Origin: Polyodon spathula
Taxonomy: Eukaryota; Chordata; Actinopteri; Acipenseriformes; Polyodontidae
Direction: 5' to 3'
NCBI RefSeq assembly: GCF_017654505.1
Contig: NC_054536.1
Location: 13,328,794 to 13,392,793 of the forward strand
DNA: 64,000 nucleotides
Shown: one piece after another, positions 47,273 to 60,974 of the stretch
Position numbering within the stretch: position 1 is the first letter of the stretch
Layout of the letters: each line of letters starts with the position of its first letter
The notes under the pieces: generated by a model
Told to the model about the DNA's origin: nothing
Databases searched by the model: none
Seen by the model: the letters and a program-made list of their open reading frames with translations, nothing else
Position numbers and translations under genes: made by a program

Positions 47273-50200
47273 TTTGAGTTCTTAACGCACATTACAAGGG
47301 TTTATCTGTTAATTTGGTCTATATAAATTACTGATCATCTCATCATCAATCATCTTTTTTGTAATTATCCAATTACCCTGTAAATACTTGACAGAAACTG
47401 GGGTGTTGTAAATTCAGAACCAGAAAAGTGTTTAGTTTTTACATTAGTATTCTGTGTATATTGCAAGGCAGCCTTCTTGCCAGAATAATTGAAGAGGGGC
47501 AGCTGCAATTTTTATTTAATGTTTTGGGAAAGTCATGAGTAAGAAAGCACACATAAATAGTTAGGAATGGAGTTTGTGGGCCCAAGAGAACAGCCACCTG
47601 TACCATATAACATATAATGAAGTGTAGGACCTGTAAACTTAGTGAAGAAAACACTAAACACAAACAACAATTTGACTACCAAGCAAATGAGGCAGCATTC
47701 GACACTGGCATGGTTGGGTTAACTATGGATATACAGTATAATGATAGACGGCTAGCAGAATTAGAAAAAATAAATAAATGAATGATAAGGATGACCTGTA
47801 AGTAAAACCATTCATGTTTATACAGTATAATGCAGATACATAAATTGTAAATTAGTTAACTGTGATTGAAATTAACAAAGCAGCAACAGCAGCATAGGGT
47901 GTTGATGGAAGATAGCATCTCATTGTAATTGACATCAGTCATAATGTCAGGTTTTGTATTTTTTGATTTGCAGTGTTGCTATATTGCTTTCTAAAAGCTT
48001 TGTATAAACTGAACATGGAAACAACATAACCATTCAAGATGAATTAGGTGTCATCAAGCAGGGTTTCTTCCTTCACAATTATACATAAAATGTACCCCCC
48101 ACCTCTCCATCTGAAATGCATAAGATTAAGCCCATACCTAAGGCCAAAATGCATACCACCTAGAACCTGTGTAACCACTCATATGGCACAGTAGGACGGT
48201 CTCACAGATTTCATGCCTGTGCAGGTATTTACAATAAAAACATACTGGCACAAAAGGGCTTAATGCTGCAAAAATAAAATAAAACACTATGAAGTCCAGG
48301 GCTGGAAACCTGTCTATTTCTGTACAAGAAATATACATCTACCATTCATTACTACAATGAAATGTTAATGGTAAAAATAAAATTGGCTTATTTCAGTGCA
48401 CATTACATCTAGTCAACATTCTAAGCATATGTTAATCTTTTAACCAAGTTACATATGAAATTAAGCAGTTTTAATAACTGTATACACTTGTTAAGCGGGA
48501 TTGAGGCTGAAGCTTCCATACCTGCAGTACGACACCATGAATTTTTTATTTTTAATTTTTTTAAAATTTAGAGTGACCTTTTATTATTTTTTATTTATTT
48601 TCCCGCAGTGAGTCCCCAAACAGGACAGATTTTCTGAGGACGTATGAGCATCCTCTGATATCACAAGCCTAAAGCCAGAATAGCTTTTATGCTGAGCAAT
48701 CCAGAGCAGAAGTGGGTAGGCAACCAATCCTGAAGATAGAGATCAGATTTTATATGTTCAGTCTACAGTACTTTCGCAACCCATTACGCCTGCACTTACC
48801 GGTTGTCAATACCAGAATTCAGTTTATTTATTCAGGGTTTCAACTAGGCCTCTGCCGAGCTACCAGTACAAACATGTATTTGTAACGAGTATGGCAACAG
48901 CCACACGTATTTTTCATTTTCCACAAGCCTGTTACACAATGAATATACTGTTTTACAATGCATTTTGTTAAAAAGCAAAGCAATAGTATATCATTCGTCC
49001 TGTACAAGGATTGTTTTAGGGTTAGGTGTGGATGACACCAAATTCCATAGAAACATGAAATCAACTCCAAATTCCATTGACGATTCAAATTTCTTATCTT
49101 GAATGGTCACGGTAGTAAAACAGAATCTCCAATTCCATTGAAATTCCAGGCAAACAGGGGTTAGGGACAAATTTGGGGCATCCAGAAGCCCAAATTCTAA
49201 CTTAAGCAAAGATGAAAGAGTGTGATGAGATTTGCCACTGGGGACATTTTCACAGCTCTGGGAGCCCTAAAAAGGCTAGGCTAGGGTTAAAAAATTCATA
49301 TAACCCTGAATTCCAAGTCCAGTCCATGAGACATTTCATGGGAAAGGGCCACTTTCCGTCCACAAACATAATTTACACAAACACAAAATTACCTTGTTTG
49401 CTATGGTAAACTTTGCAGCCTACCCAAAACAAAGATATTTCTACAATAGCCCCAAGGTCCCAGAGAGTTTTTGGTCATGGAGGGTCTCATTTGATGCCCA
49501 GGTGTTTTAGTTAAAGATTGAGACCATCCTTGAGTGTGTCCCTAGAGCAGATGATTAATCAATCAATAGACATGTCAAAGTTAAAACCTCTATTTTAAAT
49601 GAAATAAGTGTGTTTGTTAAATTACTACAAATTGTGTACTTTGCTTTTTGTTTTATTAAAAAGTGGGTAAAGGTTACTAAATGCTTGTCCTTAATCTCTT
49701 ACCTTGAATTATGGTATAATACGTATAGGGTGTCAATACGTTTATCTGCGACTGTATATATATTTGATACATTAACTTGTATTGTCTTCCAACCTATCCT
49801 GTCCACTAAGTTTTTGTAATCTGGGAATTTGAGGTGATGTGGTTGGCTACTTATTGCTTAAGAAGGGTTGTGATTGAATAAAAGAGAAACATTTCAAATA
49901 TCGACGGTCCCTGTCCACACTATGCCTTTAAACCATAATAGTTGGCTTAAAAGTGCTAAATACACTGGCCACAGTGTCTTCACTACACAACGCATCAAGA
50001 GTCTTGTTCTAAATTAGATTGCATCAGAAATGTGGACACTGTAATATCAAACTTATTTTTTGTGTGTCCTCCAATATCTGGGTAAAAATAAAATACAGTA
50101 CATGGTATGATAATGCCATATTAAGTCCTACAGTCCATTGTGCTGCTAGGAACTGTAACCAATCTATTTTAATAGTGTGTGTACGCATTAAGCCCGACTA

Positions 50201-50564
50201 AACATGAAACGGTACTTTATTGTGGATGCTCTGAGCTGGATTAATAAAATATTTTTCAGTACAGGACCGTAGCTAGGAATCAGTTTTTACAAATTTTTGT
50301 CAAAAAAACTGCATATCCTGTTTATGTTATGTAGGTGATAGTTATCATCTTATAAAGCCCATATTTTTTTAAACAAATTTTCTCCCAGTAAAAACACACC
50401 AACCTAAAATTATCCTGTTCACATTGTCATAAATATGTGATATTACAAGAAAATTGTAACTTATAAATATTAATATGTAGATGGGTTTATACCTTTATTG
50501 AGAGACATGCATTTGGTTCACTGCTACTGAAGTTAATGCTGAGAGAGGTGACAATGATGCTACA
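47273..50564. other. no gene seen
   Basis: AT-rich DNA. At 49020-49330 the words AATTCCAT and TTAGGG recur several times, suggesting an old repeat, but no element could be bounded. Confidence 0.35.
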
Positions 50565-50715
50565 GCTACGACTTGTAAGACTAGTGCTGCCACTGATGGA
50601 CTGGTAAGACTGGTGCTGCTACTGCTGGGACTGATAAGACTGATGCTGACACTGCTGGGATTGGTAAGATTGCTGATACTAGTTCTAAGACTGATCGGAT
50701 TGCTGAAACTGTATT
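50565..50715. repeat. 30-bp minisatellite
   Basis: About five units of 30 bp on the theme GTAAGACTGGTGCTGCTACT then GCTGGGACTG. The first three are clear, and the last two are degraded. Confidence 0.85.
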
Positions 50716-51417
50716 ATGCCATGATTAAAAACACAGATTCAGAAGGCTTTACTTAAAACATAGACTTTGCCAATCCTCCTATGACCTGATCTATTGAAAC
50801 ACTATAACACTTCCTCCCGGGCACCTCCTTGTCTCTGTGGATATTGCAGGGCAAGTCAATTCAATCTATTTTCACCAATACTGCTGCAAGACCAATCAAA
50901 CACATCGAAAGGATACACTCAGTTAAACTCTTTCTACATCATGAACAGGGATCGTAGGAATTCGTTTGCTGCAGAATAATGCAGATTTTCAGTGCTGTTC
51001 GAGAATATTTTGTTTTACACTTGGGGTGGGGAAAAAAGGCAAGGCTTTTTTTGTTTGTTTGGTAATCAAATCAATACACTTATCATCAACACAGCTAAAC
51101 ATCACATTGCACAGGACTGTCAGGAGAAAAACTACAGTACCGAACCACCCACTAAATAATATACAGGACTACTCGCTGCTTCAGGGGCTGGTTGTACTGA
51201 CAAGAACAAAAAATGGGATCAGATCGAAATTCACTGGAGTCGGATTATAAAAAGATGTTGTACTAAGTGGATTTGGACCAAATTCTGGAGCTACCACGGC
51301 ATAACTAGACCAATGAGAAGCGAACATGTCTGTGTGCGGCGTGAAGTTTCAACACCCCAACTGAAAGATTTCTATATAGTCTGAGATCACAATAATGTTA
51401 CGAAGAAATGGCAAATA

Positions 51418-51460
51418 CTACTACTACTACTACTACTAATAATAATAATAATAATAATAT
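51418..51460. repeat. (ACT)n(ATA)n trinucleotide repeat
   Basis: Seven to eight ACT triplets run into about seven AAT triplets. Confidence 0.9.
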
Positions 51461-51756
51461 GAAAACATGTCGATTATGCAACTCTTAAAAATTCAATGTA
51501 CTGTACACAAGCACTCCCCCATCACAATAATTCTAAGAAAACATAATTAACTATCATAATAAACACATAATTAACTATATCATTATAAACACATACATTT
51601 CACAGACTTGCAATATGCTCTAAGTGGTCACTGTGTGCATTAATCATTATCGCCATCACAAACATCCCATATAGTTTGGTAATAAAGAATAATAAACAAT
51701 TACAATGAGGTACTCAAATTAAATTAGGTACTCAAACGACACAAAATATTACACTG

Positions 51757-52125
51757 AAGGTCCCTGAGAGGCTCACCTGGTAGAAGCACAGCTGCGTGGT
51801 GCCCAGGATGAGTCATACAGCGCATGATCGAGTCCTGGCTGTTCAAAATAGGCAGGTCTTCACTGGACACTCCGAAGGGAGCATGGCATTGGCTCAGACG
51901 CTTTCGTGGGTTTGCAAGGCAGGGAATGTTTCTCCTCATCACTCTACAGCAAACCTTGCTGGTAAGACACCCAGTGAGCTTGAAACAGACATCTGCAGGG
52001 CTGGCCTTTGTCCTCCAGGGGTCAGTAGCTCGCTGACACCCACTCTCAAGTTTCTAGGTGAAAAGGAAGCTGGCTTGGTCTTGAGGTCGCAGGATGCCCC
52101 TATGAAACTTCGGGTCAACTAAGCC
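51757..52125 (+). mobile_element. tRNA-type SINE-like element
   Basis: The head GAGAGGCTCACCTGGTAGAA (A-box like) and GATCGAGTCCTG (B-box like, about 51828) are spaced as in a tRNA-derived SINE. The body continues to about 52125 and is followed by an A-rich stretch (52193-52220). I do not recognise the family. Confidence 0.45.
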
Positions 52126-52373
52126 AGGAGAAAAGCAATTGGACATTTGGACAAAATGGGGGTTAAAAATTATATTTGGACACACTACATTTAAAAAAAA
52201 ATAAAAAAAAAAAAAAAAAATAGACATTGAAGTATTGCATAGTAAGAAATCCATAAATGGATTTCCAGGGTACATCTGGTGATAAACACTTTTCTAACTG
52301 TACAATATCTAGGCTGCCGCTTGCCTTTTGTTTATTTATTTGTGGATAAGAGGACACTCTTAATGGAGATATA

Positions 52374-52553
52374 CTGTAAAAACCTTTGAATAAGTCTACT
52401 TTCTAGATATTTTTAGGGTGTCCTAAATAGGGGGGAGCGACTTACACACTGGTGTGACCTATAGGCTTTTCCTGAAATTGTTGTCTGAAAAAAGGGGGGA
52501 GGGAACGAGGAAAGACTTTTACACTGGTGCGACTTATACACTAGTTTTTACTG
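52374..52553. mobile_element. 180-bp MITE
   Basis: The ends CTGTAAAAACC and GTTTTTACTG are inverted repeats flanked by TA (52372-52373 and 52554-52555). Inside, GTGCGACTTATACAC and its left-hand counterpart extend the pairing. It is a non-autonomous TA-target element. Confidence 0.65.
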
Positions 52554-53358
52554 TAAGTAAAGTTGCTAATGATAGGATCCAACTGGGACATTGCTTTTAA
52601 TATCTAAAAACGTTTTCCAGACATGAATCATTCTAAAATTTGCAACATATTTTTCTCCTTTGCATCTGCCCCACTTGCAGATCAATGTTACTTTTCAGGT
52701 TTTTATTTATTTATTTATTTCAAATTGGAAGTCTGATCTTCACTGATCTACATTAAACTTATCATGTTTTATGGAATCTCATTTTCTTTTGGCAGCATAG
52801 AATTCAATGACTCCACAGACACAGCAGTAAAATTCATGTGCCAGGTCAAATGTGATGTGAATAAAGGGTTGGTTTTGTGCTTCAGAAAACTCTGTATTTA
52901 AAAGGTGTTGCATATTACAAAAATCAGTTTTTTGACCAAGACCTGGATTTCCATCTGCCAGGCAAGCCATATTGTAGGAAATTAAAGATATAATTAGTAT
53001 CTTAGATGTCTACCTTTGGGATTTTTACACGATGGCATGGAATTGTGTTATACAGTTTGTCATCCTTGTTGTTAATACATCCGTGGTGTGACTAGGACTG
53101 AAAACATTAAAAAATAATTACTTATTTGAAATGTGGTTAAAAACTTTGGAAAAGCAGGTCCCAAGCAGCTGAGCAATGTTGTCTCCTGGGTTCAAAAGTA
53201 GTCCTAAAAATGCTGTGAGCTTGTGAGAGAGGGAAAACGTTGCCTTTTAACTTTGCCATTTAACTTCAGTTAATGAATTACTGCCCATGTATATTACTGC
53301 TATCATTTATTTTCTGCTGCATCTCATTGTACCTATGTTTGTCTCATGTATAATACCA

Positions 53359-53556
53359 TCTAGATCAGAAATGTTCCTAGAGAGTTCCTGTGGCTGCTGG
53401 TTTTCATTTCAACCAATCTCTGTTACTTAATTGAACCAATTAATTAGTCAAGATTAACAGGTGTTCCAGATCTTTAGCCACTAATGATGTAAAACACCTA
53501 TAAAACTAGCTGGATAGGGGCTCTCCAGGACCAGGGTTAGAGGGCCTTGATCTAGA
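53359..53556. mobile_element. about 197-bp MITE
   Basis: TCTAGATCA at the left and TGATCTAGA at the right are perfect complements. Inside are TTCCTAGAGAG on the left and CTCTCCAGGA on the right. The 'tcaACCCTGGTCCTGGAGAG' end is a common fish MITE motif from memory. Confidence 0.6.
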
Positions 53557-55116
53557 TATTGTAGTCATTTGCTTTGTGGGTATCCTGCTTCTTGTCTGCT
53601 TTTCTGAATTAAACAACCTTTATATTTAGATATGTATTAAATTCATTCTCTTGGGAGAATTTCCCAGTGCCAAAGCCTGTTGCAAATACAGTCTGTGAAA
53701 TACAATATCCTCTTTTGAACAAAAATAAAATGTGCTTCTCTGTTTTTAATGGATCTGTGCAATATGGCATCCTCGTACTAAGCAGCATATTGTTTGGTAA
53801 GGCATGGTAAACCATCTCAAACATTCAGTGAAATAGGTGGCATTACCATGCTTTGCAATTGATGCTATGAGGGAAAGGCCTAATTAAGTACCTAATCTGC
53901 AGCAAATTAGTTTGGAAACAGAAATATTTTTATTTGTATTTATTTGCTTCACAATTATGTTCAAGACATGAAGATTTTGCATAGACTAGTGAGATAAATC
54001 AATAGCACATACCCTTGTCCATTATTATCCATTGTTTGGTGTCATATTCCAGTTTAGAGGAGCAGGGAAACAATGTGAGAAGCTTATATTTAGATCCTGA
54101 AAGTTGAACTGTTGATAATTTAAAAAAATACCACATGTAGAGAGGAAGTAAGCCCAGAAAGTATCCTGCAAATGTGCTTTGATGTAAAGGTATACTTAAC
54201 CCTGCCCTCTCTCTCTGATTCTGTGAGCCCATTAACTGTTTGACTAGTGTGAGAATACTGGTATTTACAGTTTTCCACTGTCAGTAAAATACATTACAAA
54301 AACTAAAACAAGACAAATCATTCAAACCTCTCTCTGTCTCAGCAGTGCCAAAAAAAAAAGAACCAAGGTTGTCCTATAAACACTCAACCTCTACACAGTG
54401 TCATGTTTAATTAAATTACAGCTAAGTCATTACACAATACCTAAGTGATGTTTAAAAGCACTTGAAGTGTTTAGAAACATGTACACTAACTCAGGTAGCA
54501 CAGGTAAATCAGTTACATTATAATAATATATTTGCTATTGTTTGCCCCTCATTTTTTCTCATAAGAAATCCAAAAGAATCGAGCGGGTGTACAAAAGCAA
54601 AAGGTAGGTTCATTGTAAAGACTTTTTCCCTGTCAGATTGTAAAATACTAAAGCCGTTATTGGAGCATAAACAGCAAATATAGCATTTGTTTACAATGGA
54701 TTTAAATAAAGTGCTTTTTGTACACCTGTGTTTGTGAAGATCTGTGTTAATAATACATACAATGAAGTAAACAGTGTTTCATATCCTGTCGTTGGATTTA
54801 AAAAAAAAAAAAAAAAAAAAAAAAGTGGGATGAATTAAGCTGTTTGTCATTGCCTTAGGGTATTTGGATGTACAGTCTTAAACAAACATAACCCCTAAAA
54901 TACATTGTCACTGAGGGATGTGCACTGTGAGCTGTCTGATAGTGAAAAGTGCACTAATGAAATACAGATACCAAAATAAAATGTTGACTTTAGGTAATAA
55001 ATGAGTAGAGGAGCAGCACCATGCCACAAAAACAAAACCACTGTTAATAAGAACTTCAGTGATGATGGAATAAAAGTATATTGATTTAAATGTGAGTTAA
55101 CCTTTACTGTGTGTTC

Positions 55117-55168
55117 TATCTATCTATCTATCTAGCTATCTAGCTATATATATATATATATATATATA
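55117..55168. repeat. (TATC)n(TA)n microsatellite
   Basis: Several CTAT tetramers are followed by about 23 bp of TA. Confidence 0.9.
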
Positions 55169-56768
55169 ACAACAGTCACAGTCTTAATTTAATTCTAAAA
55201 ATAACCTTCTTTGCATTTAAAAGAAAGTTTGAGTAAACTATTAATATATTTTGTTTTTATTTGCCTAAGTTGAAATATTACCATTTCACATTGCCAATCT
55301 GAGACTAATCATCATTATTTGCAGTCATATCCTGACCCTCGTCTGTTCTTTCTCGGATTGAAATGGTTTTCAAAGGGAGATCAGCACCCAGATGATTACT
55401 TGTATTCCAAAAGAACAATAAACTGTGGATCTATGAAACTGGATTTATACCCACAGACCAGTTGATGCCTATTCCAGAAACAATTTCATTTAACTAAGAA
55501 ATCAAATCAAATAAATAAATACATAAAACAGGCCATACATAGCTGATTGTCATAAGAATTGTGGTCTAATTTAGGCTATGGAAACAGATACTGGTCTCCT
55601 CAGCATCAGAGAGGGAGGGCGGGATTCAGATATACCTTTACACTGAAGCTCCTTTGTGGGACAGACCTTCAAGAAGTACATTATGGGCTCACTTCCTCTC
55701 TGCAGCTGGGAATGTTTTTAGCTTTTTCAAGTTCAAAATGGCACTTTCAGAATCTCAATATAAGCTTCTCTTATTGTTTCCTTGTTCTTATAATCCGGAA
55801 TATGACACCTAACAATTGTTAACACTAATGAATACATGGTATATTTTATGGATTTATTTTATTAGAGTTAATGTCTTTAAGACTGTCAAACAGTAAAAAG
55901 GGATGAAAATCTATTATTGTGTGCCCCCCATTTTGTAAAGTAATTGACCCTAAGTAGTTATTAAAAGACAACTATCTACTCTTAAACAATTTGTATTCTG
56001 CATACAGTGACATATTTGTTGGGTGGATGTAGATTATTATTATTATTATATGTGTTGTGTTCTTTGTGTATAATAGATGCCATCTCATGTAGTTTGGGTG
56101 AAAGAACAGCAAAATGGAATATTTTTAGGTGCTCATACTACAAAATTACATATCTTTATAATTGGACACCATGCAGTCCTTACACTTTGTCACTCAATAT
56201 AATTGAGTTCCTTCTTAGAGTATACTGTTGGCAACAAAAATGAATCAACAGCCATTTGAATATTTGGTTTCACATAGAAAAGTAAGAAAGCCTATGAAGA
56301 AAAAAGAAGAAAAATGATCATAAAACCACTCACAGTATTTTATGTGAGATTGGGACTGGCCACTTTATAATTTAAATGTGTCTTTTTTACATAGAAAAAC
56401 AGTGAACTGATTGTATTTACAATGGCGCATATCATTTATTTGAAGATATGTATGCTGGATAGTGTCACTGAGATGTACATGATAACTGAAGACTGGATAA
56501 AATCCTACTTTTCTTTGAAAGACTGCACTTGAGACTCGAAAGAGAAAAGAGGACATGTTTAAGGTCTCATCTAGTGTAACTACAGCCTGTTTTACTCCAT
56601 TATTACTGAATTTGTCACAGTTTTCTCCATTTTTTGGTTTTGTATTACATGCTGTTAAGACAAATGTTTGTTTTCAAGACGTCAAAATAAATCCTGTATT
56701 TATTTATTACTGAAATAAAACCAATTCATGAAATCACAAATAAAAGAGAAAATTTTATACGAATATGA

Positions 56769-56781
56769 AGTATATATATAT

Positions 56782-56824
<43 letters not shown>

Positions 56825-56835
56825 ATATATATAAT
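56769..56835. repeat. (TA)n microsatellite
   Basis: About 65 bp of TA with GATA and TATTATA interruptions, probably inside the cadherin 3' UTR or just past it. Confidence 0.95.
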
Positions 56836-57074
56836 ACACACATTATATGGGAGCTATGGACTTTATTCAGCAATAAAAAATATACACCAGGGAAAATAAT
56901 TTACTTTTTTTTTTTTTTTTTTTTGTATTTTCAAAATCAGGTTTCTTTTCTTCCACTTGTAGAACCCAAGTTCAAAAAATGAAAAGGGCACTTGTTTCTA
57001 CAGTAAAAGTGAACAACTTCTGAAGCTTTTTTTTCTTTTATTTAACTCAAGGTTTTGCTTTACAGTAACACAAG

Positions 57075-57562
57075 CTAAGTGGTTTGTTGTGACTCTTCTC
57101 CAAAGAGTTCTGCCAGTTTTAGAAATTCTGGTCCCCAGTCACAAAGGTAATTATAATCCTGCTCAAATTGTGTGGCTGCTGAATCCAGAGAACTGATTGA
57201 CCCAGGAGGTGATCCACAACCCTCGTATGCATACGTCTGAAGAGAATCGTAAGGAGGAACACTGTTGTCAAGGTCAGCTTCTATCTGTCTTTGCTTAATA
57301 AACTCATGTACATCCACCGCCTCAAGGACCAATGGTGGGCTGTGCCTCCGAACCCTCTGTATGTCTGGCATCACATCTCTTCGGAACTTCAGTTCTTCTG
57401 CTGCTGCTGGGTTTCTTAATGTTATGATGTCAAAGGCTTCTGTATCCTCCTCCCCCCCTCCTTCATCATCATAAGTAACTACATTTTCTCTGACATCTTC
57501 CTCAGAAATAATCAGTGGCTCCTTCTTGCTTCGTCTCAGTGTAACGAATAGTACAACAATGG
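57075..57562 (-). CDS. type II classical cadherin, last coding exon (cytoplasmic tail)
   Basis: This exon encodes the end of the membrane helix and the whole catenin-binding tail of a cell-cell adhesion receptor. It opens after a T-rich tract and AG (57563-57564) with two bases of a split codon. [20 protein letters not shown] follows, finishing the helix and starting the juxtamembrane p120-catenin region. The acidic stretch [15 protein letters not shown] comes next, the usual p120-core neighbour, then [15 protein letters not shown]. The beta-catenin site includes [14 protein letters not shown], a Ser cluster (GSISSLDSA) and [20 protein letters not shown]. The stop is TAG at 57075-57077. The 161 residues match the length of type II tails. 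It resembles the cdh7/cdh20 branch, from memory, but the paralogue is not proven. It is intact, with no frameshift. Confidence 0.93.
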
Positions 57563-60150
57563 CTACAAAATAAAAAAAAAGGAGGGGAAAGTAATTACTT
57601 TACAGGGGTTATGGGTGTTGAGTTCCAAATTAAACAGAACGAAATAACAGCTAACAGGTATTTTTATGATGCAATCAACAGTTTCACGATCTATTTGAAC
57701 TCTGTTTGGCATGATCTGAAAGGTCAAATTCCTGGTAGAAAACCTTGTTAATTAAAGTATAAATCAGGTTTTATTGTGGGCAGTTATTCTGCATCCCATA
57801 ATATATCTGTCAATTTATTACAGTTTTTATGGCATTGACTTACAGATCGAGGTTGTGAATACAGAAATGCAATAATAACATAAAAATGTAAGTAAAATTA
57901 TAAGATTTACAATGCCATTGTTACAATAGTTTATACTCCATAATTATAATATATTATGAGCTGCAGTACTTTTTTGTATGTTTTGAGTGATGGCAATTAT
58001 TTTTAAATTGTAAGTGTTTCTGACAGTATTTGCTTCATAAAAGGAACCTTGCCATTTTATGGGAAGTACAAGACAATATTGCGTTTATTATATATAATAT
58101 GTATCAGTACTGTACAATAACTGAGATCAGAAGATTTACGTCCATTTAAATGGCATTTTAAAGGAATTCAACAACTATGCATCACTGTTGTCATAATCTA
58201 TTGGCAATGGAATATCAGACTTGAATGTTTAGTAAACATAAAATAAAACAGATATGAGGAAAGATCATTATAATGACGCTACATTGTGAGAGTCATGGGC
58301 ATGTTACTGAAAAAAGGTAATGTATTACTTGTTACTAGTTTCTTCAGAAATAAATAATGCCCTTACTTATTACTTAATAAAAATGTAGCACAATATATTA
58401 CTTGTTACATATTTCTTGTTACATTTATTTCTGTTGTCTTGTCTTGTGAAACAGTGTTGCGGCTATTGTTTACTTTTTAACTAAAAATGTTGTACAATAA
58501 ATGCATATCACTTTTTGGCATATAAACATAATATACTATATATTTCCTAACTTTCAATTATTTTTCAGTATGAGGAGCAAATCATATTTACTTACATTAG
58601 AATTCAATATGATCACAAATAGAAAATCAACAATCTATAAAAACTATAAACTATATGATGATAAAGCAGTACACTTAATTAATTTCCACAGCTTTGTGAT
58701 GTAAGCATTTTCCTGCAATTCTTGAATTTCACAGACGTGGGAATATACGCAAGATATTTGCAATGCAAGCAAAGTTGTATAAAAACTGCATAAATGATTA
58801 GTCATTGCAGCAGCGACCGCAGATTTGAAACTTCCCCTTACTGCAGTGTTTAAATATTACATTTCAATTGGTGTGCCAGATGATAGGAAGAAAAAAGTGT
58901 ACAACACAATGATTTTACTCTAACACTTTAGCTGTTTTCTGGGTGAGGAACACACTGTAGAGCCGATTGGGCTATAATGTTTTATATAATTAAATTACAA
59001 TCTGTATTACTTTTAGTTAAAAATGGTTAACCAGATTACTTGACAAATTATATTTTAATCCAAATAATATGCAATTTGAATAATACCAATATTAATAGCA
59101 GATGCGTGTAAGATGTGTGTTGATGTTAATTTATCAACAGTAGCAGTTATTAAAAGAAGCACATTATAAACACGTGTAAACCATGTTTATTTATATTACC
59201 CTGTAACAAGGAACGCTACAAATCTCAACTTTGTTGTCACCATGTGGTCTTATACACAACAGAATCTTAACTATTATGGACCATAACTATAAAAGTAACC
59301 TCATGGCTAAAAATGTAGCATCAATTTATTTATAAAAAGCAACTTTTTAAATTGTAAGCTAGAAGAGAAACTGTGAGACTCAACAAGGAATTTCAACAGA
59401 ACTCATAAAACCTCAAGTAGTTCTTGAATAACTTAATGCAGTAAAGCACATAGAAGTGAACAAATAATCAGTCTGCTACATGCTGAGGACTGCAAGAATT
59501 CTCAGCACTTGGCAATCGGATTCCCACAGAGCTAACACAAAGATTTTTATGAGTCACCTCCTGTGTGATCTGTAGGATTATTATTAAATTTGTATGTTGT
59601 TCTGATAATTTCAAAGAAATTTACCTCAAGAAATGAATATATCAATCACAAGCTGCCACCTTTGTTAGAGGCAACTGGGAAAGTGAAAAGAAAATCAGAT
59701 CAATTCATTGAAATCCCGTTACCCGAGTGGCTAACCATGGAGCTATCAACAGCAATGTTTGCAATGAAGAAAAAAACAAAAACTGGTATGCTGTTATCAT
59801 ATCTACAGTATTTATTATGATAAACTATTCAATTTAGCTGCTTTTTTTGGAGAGTTTAGGCGTTGAGGTAGGCGTGACTGTATTTTATTTGAATGTGCTG
59901 TAGCCTGTATACAGTGCATACGATTGAACTAAGACTTTTTTTATTGCTTTTAAAATGTTTTTTTTTTCCCTTCTGTAAAGCTGCGATGTTGGTAAAGTGA
60001 TAATGTATTGCTTCTTTGTATAGCCCCACAATGCATTACTTAAATCCTGGTTCACGTATTATTATTATTACAGTCAGTTCTCGGATATCCATTACCCAGG
60101 TACACGACAGTCGCATTTTACCGCCCTTGTATTAAGACTAAAATCAGTCC

Positions 60151-60151
<1 letters not shown>

Positions 60152-60225
<74 letters not shown>
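60152..60225. repeat. (TA)n microsatellite
   Basis: About 74 bp of pure TA inside the last cadherin intron. Confidence 0.95.
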
Positions 60226-60230
<5 letters not shown>

Positions 60231-60974
60231 AATTAATGTTGTTACCCGTCACATGGGATTCCCAACTCTGTGACCAGTTTTCTGATACAAAATCCATCTC
60301 TTCAATGTTACAATGTACTTGCTTATCTGTCACAGCCAGCGCTTTTAGCTTTTTTTTCGTATTCCTAATCAGTCGGTTTTTAATGTGCAGTTAAACAGCA
60401 CTTCCTCCAATTTCACATGATAAAAATGCAGCAAAAACAAAACAAACGAGACCAGCTACAGTAATGGAAAAGTTAATCATTAAACACTTTTAGATACTGT
60501 GATGCTTTTTTTTTTTTTTTTTTTAAATCTGTGATCTTTAATTGTTTTTGTGCATTTTAATTTGCAAGTGAACTGTGACATTAGGGCCTTATCGAGCACT
60601 ATATTCGACAATTTTGAATACTGACTTTGGATACTGTTTTAATTCTGGAAACTGGTGTTGTTTTTTAATCTTTTGATAAATTGCATTTCCTTGGACATTT
60701 TTACGCAGCTCTGTGCATGGGTAACATTTTTATTTAATTTTGTTGCTGGGTCGTTAATGGAGAATTTTACATACTGCGATACTACATAGTGGATTTAAAA
60801 GTATGTATTGCATTACAGTCTACGTGTCCACAGTCGTCTCTTCTGGCAAGTGATATTTTCAGTGTGTGCTGTATGTATTTGTTTTATATACAGAACATGT
60901 AATTTTAATACAGGAAATATAATATAATTATATTTTAAGTTTCATTCACTAAGTATTATATCTTAGTGAGTGAT

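Larger units (their letters stand above)
53557..57074. other. region 3' of the cadherin gene; no other gene seen
   Basis: The nearest part should hold the cadherin 3' UTR (minus strand). A usable AATAAA on that strand lies at about 56864, and an overlapping run of them at about 56698-56708. A poly-A of about 24 (54801-54824), a (TATC)n/(TA)n tract (55117-55168) and a (TA)n tract (56769-56835) are present. Confidence 0.4.

Noticed and set aside
58300..58450. hAT-type MITE suggested by GTAATGTATTACTTGTTAC words
   Set aside because: The words repeat, but no inverted ends or target duplication could be paired.
59590..59820. 76-residue plus-strand frame in the cadherin intron
   Set aside because: No recognisable domain. 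It is antisense to the host gene and lacks clear splice or promoter context.
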